The notes beneath the pieces were generated by a model that worked only from the letters and a program-made list of their open reading frames with translations, did not search any database and was not told the DNA's origin. DNA of 5,977 nt from Chamaesiphon sp. (GTDB lineage: Bacteria; Cyanobacteriota; Cyanobacteriia; Cyanobacteriales; Chamaesiphonaceae), in NCBI GenBank assembly GCA_026785875.1, contig JAJAZF010000374.1, positions 1 through 5,977 of the forward strand. Reading direction: 5' to 3'. Below are positions 4,505-5,977 of this stretch, one piece after another (within the stretch, counting starts at the first letter, position 1; each line of letters starts with the position of its first letter). The translations under genes were made by a program, and so were the position numbers.

Positions 4505-5452
4505 TTAATTAGCAAGTTTTAAATTTTTTAGTCGCCAAGACCATACTGTAATTATAACTAATGTACCCAGTAAAATTGCACCGATCGATTGATGGGCAAC
4601 TGTCAGAGTTTCAACTTGAAGATGTAGTTTGAAAGTTGCAGTACCTAGCAATACTTGAGAGATTAACAATCCCCCAGTCAGAGCAGCTAGATTGTCCAAA
4701 TATTTGGGTAAATTTGGGTTGCGCCAGATCGTCATGATTACCGCTATACAGCTCAGTGTGGCTGGAACTACCCCGATGATATGACTATTCATCACCGTGC
4801 ATTCGGAGTTGCCAAAACATTGATGTAGTGCCCATCTAGAGCCAACCAAACCCCCAATAATACTCTGAGTGTAAACACAAATCGCCGCAGTGAGTGGGAG
4901 CCAGTAGGGTAACTGAGCGGCTGGGTGACTGGGTGACTGAGCGATTGGGAGTAAGCAGGTACCGATCGTCAGTAAGGTAATAAAGAATAGTAATGCTGTG
5001 CCCAGATGTGCGGTAACGATGTCAAAGCGGAGTAGTTCTGTGACAGTGAATGCCCCTAAAGCTCCCTGCACCAGAATCAGACTCATTGCAAAGGTTGTCG
5101 CCCATGGGAGCCAGCCAGGAAGTTGGCGACGCAACCACCAAGTCGAGCTAACCAAGCACAAAGTACTCAACCCAATCAATGCTGCATCCAAGCGATGAAA
5201 CCACTCTAGAAATACCTGAAGATTCATCTGCTGGGTAGGTACCAATTGTCCGTAACAGAGCGGCCAATCGGGACAAGCCAAACCAGCATTCATCACTCTA
5301 GTGGCACTACCGACAGCCATTAGTAACAGTGTTGCAACAGCGATTTTCCAGATCGATCGACGAATCCGATCTCGAACGATAATACTCCCTCGATCGTGCC
5401 GATATTTATCTTCATCAGAAGGATTTTGAGGGATGAATGCAGAGTCTGACAT
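4505..5452 (-). CDS. ctaA: Heme A synthase (Cox15/CtaA family)
   Basis: The enzyme oxidises the C8 methyl of heme O to a formyl group, producing heme A for aa3-type cytochrome c oxidase, within the membrane. The 315 residues and eight hydrophobic segments fit the bacterial family with its internal duplication. The heme-ligand histidines sit in EWFHRLDA (His86, with Glu83), TAHLGTALL (His149), MNSHIIG (His224) and VAHQSIGA (His287). Both halves carry a CX5C pair, Cys60/Cys66 in NAGLACPDWPLC and Cys212/Cys218 in HQCFGNSEC, matching the disulfide-forming cysteines of the Bacillus-type enzymes. Residues 1-33 are hydrophilic and cytoplasmic. The loop at about 169-182 (PIAQSPSHPAAQLP) between the halves is encoded by an 8-bp tandem repeat. 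No Shine-Dalgarno precedes the ATG. Confidence 0.97.
   Translation of the reverse strand: MSDSAFIPQNPSDEDKYRHDRGSIIVRDRIRRSIWKIAVATLLLMAVGSATRVMNAGLACPDWPLCYGQLVPTQQMNLQVFLEWFHRLDAALIGLSTLCLVSSTWWLRRQLPGWLPWATTFAMSLILVQGALGAFTVTELLRFDIVTAHLGTALLFFITLLTIGTCLLPIAQSPSHPAAQLPYWLPLTAAICVYTQSIIGGLVGSRWALHQCFGNSECTVMNSHIIGVVPATLSCIAVIMTIWRNPNLPKYLDNLAALTGGLLISQVLLGTATFKLHLQVETLTVAHQSIGAILLGTLVIITVWSWRLKNLKLAN
4913..4944. repeat. 8-bp tandem repeat inside ctaA, four units
   Basis: Plus strand: CTGAGCGG, CTGGGTGA, CTGGGTGA and CTGAGCGA follow one another without gap. The two middle units are identical and the outer units differ from them at two or three positions. It encodes the Ser/Pro/Ala/Gln-rich loop between the two halves of CtaA. 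The unit length is not a multiple of three, so gain or loss of one copy would shift the frame. Confidence 0.7.
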
Positions 5453-5550
5453 GGTATCGATCGCTGAGTTAGTTTGCTTGGTAAGATTTTTTAGCTATGC
5501 TAGCTCAATCATTCCCAAACTAGCATTAATACCTAGTAACCATGAGCAGA

Positions 5551-5570
5551 GCGATCGGGGTTTCGATCGC
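5551..5570. repeat. HIP1-core hairpin
   Basis: GCGATCG (5551-5557) and CGATCGC (5564-5570) are perfect inverted repeats with a 6-nt loop GGGTTT. Each arm itself contains the palindrome CGATCG. Paired HIP1 cores such as this are common in cyanobacterial spacers. Confidence 0.55.
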
Positions 5571-5584
5571 CCTCCCACTACTAT

Positions 5585-5612
5585 TTGACAGTGCTAACTC
5601 TTACGCTATCTA
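5585..5612 (+). promoter_or_regulatory. Candidate rightward promoter with perfect -35
   Basis: A consensus TTGACA (5585-5590) is followed after 16 bp by TATCTA (5607-5612), a weak -10. It would drive transcription to the right, away from ctaA, toward a gene beyond the window. The -10 match is poor, so confidence is low. Confidence 0.3.
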
Positions 5613-5633
5613 TGTTAGAGCTGTGATTAGTTG

Positions 5634-5648
5634 AGATCCCAAAGAAAA
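5634..5648. repeat. 15-bp direct repeat, copy 1
   Basis: AGATCCCAAAGAAAA is identical to 5804-5818, 170 bases away. After it both copies continue with loosely similar A-rich sequence containing CAAAT. Confidence 0.65.
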
Positions 5649-5684
5649 CCTTAAAAATTCAAATGTATCGAAACATTCACACAA

Positions 5685-5727
5685 TTGAGTAATTCTCAGA
5701 CTCAACGATCGCAATTATATTTGAGTC
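5685..5727. repeat. Three alternating half-sites forming exclusive hairpins
   Basis: TTGAGT (5685-5690), GACTCAA (5699-5705) and TTGAGTC (5721-5727) alternate in orientation. The middle arm can pair with the left (6 bp, 9-nt loop) or the right (7 bp, 15-nt loop), but not with both. Confidence 0.5.
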
Positions 5728-5803
5728 GATCGCCATAACGCAAACTCTTGGGCACATTGCTGTATGCCCGCCAGGGATTAAGCTACTCAGTTATGCTTGC
5801 AAT

Positions 5804-5818
5804 AGATCCCAAAGAAAA
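5804..5818. repeat. 15-bp direct repeat, copy 2
   Basis: AGATCCCAAAGAAAA is identical to copy 1 at 5634-5648. It lies in the same orientation, nearer to the presumed gene on the right. Confidence 0.65.
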
Positions 5819-5877
5819 GTTGAAGAAATGCAAATAAATACCAATCGGATCGATCTGCTACGGTACCTTAGTAAAGG

Positions 5878-5897
5878 TGACAGTGAACACTATGTCA
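5878..5897. promoter_or_regulatory. Operator-like imperfect palindrome
   Basis: TGACAGTG (5878-5885) and CACTATGTCA (5888-5897) pair over eight positions with a 2-nt bulge. The 8-mer TGACAGTG also occurs at 5586-5593, within the candidate promoter. It could be a regulator site, but no known factor is recognised. Confidence 0.25.
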
Positions 5898-5977
5898 ATC
5901 TTCATACCGCTATTATCTAAACTTTTTAGCTAAATTTATCAGCGCGAAATATCCCTAAATCCAGCCCTCAAAGCCAT

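Larger units (their letters stand above)
5453..5977. other. Gene-free regulatory region upstream of ctaA
   Basis: No open frame here looks like a gene on either strand. The left part should hold the ctaA promoter (minus strand), though I see no convincing -35/-10 pair. The rest contains a HIP1-core hairpin (5551-5570), a possible plus-strand promoter (5585-5612), a 15-bp direct repeat, and overlapping inverted repeats (5685-5727), all listed separately. By analogy with cyanobacteria in which ctaAB is divergent from ctaCDE, the right end may be the leader of ctaC, but no coding start is in the window. Confidence 0.6.

Noticed and set aside
4998..5198. 66-codon plus-strand frame opposite ctaA
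   Set aside because: It is opposite conserved membrane segments of CtaA and has a composition typical of antisense frames.
1..5977. CRISPR array, tRNA or rRNA genes
   Set aside because: No regularly spaced direct repeats of 25-40 bp, no cloverleaf with a T-loop motif and no rRNA-like stretches were seen.

Overview
The window comes from a cyanobacterium. It carries psaE, a photosystem I subunit gene found only in oxygenic phototrophs. It also holds 23 copies (counted by eye) of CGATCG, the core of the cyanobacterial HIP1 repeat, although the full octamer GCGATCGC does not occur. The genus cannot be fixed from the sequence alone. A filamentous or unicellular freshwater lineage fits better than a streamlined marine one, because the intergenic DNA is long and repeat-rich and base composition is moderate.

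Layout from left to right. Positions 1-42 look like the last codons of a gene entering from the left. Positions 43-628 contain no gene but are packed with palindromic repeats: a nested hairpin (87-146), a long inverted repeat around a 26-bp perfect palindrome (206-275), a Y-shaped double-hairpin element (338-445) and a small hairpin (458-472). Then come psaE with an unusually long tail (629-1003) and a strong stem-loop terminator (1026-1068). Three further plus-strand genes follow: a lysine-rich lipoprotein (1198-1755), a family 2 glycosyltransferase (1782-2957) and a 70-residue conserved-looking small protein (3024-3236), closed by a terminator hairpin (3281-3316). A second Y-shaped repeat (3362-3471) lies between these and the convergent minus-strand pair ctaB (3502-4446) and ctaA (4505-5452). 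The last 525 bases hold no gene and look like a regulatory region upstream of ctaA, probably shared with a rightward gene beyond the window.

Functionally, the only clear pathway unit is ctaA-ctaB. CtaB converts heme b to heme O, and CtaA oxidises heme O to heme A, the cofactor of aa3-type cytochrome c oxidase. From general knowledge of cyanobacterial gene order, the divergent neighbour to the right could be the oxidase operon ctaCDE, but no part of it is visible. psaE, with its own terminator, looks like a single-gene unit. The lipoprotein and glycosyltransferase are only 26 bp apart and may be co-transcribed; both could concern the cell envelope.

I found no convincing new defence or biosynthetic system. 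The most interesting material is the non-coding DNA: two 108-bp repeats of the same three-way-junction architecture but unrelated sequence, one of which may carry a mini-hairpin inserted in its arm; a possible SD-occluding stem before the small protein; a possible pseudoknot in the psaE leader; an 8-bp tandem repeat inside ctaA; and repeated motifs in the right-hand regulatory region.
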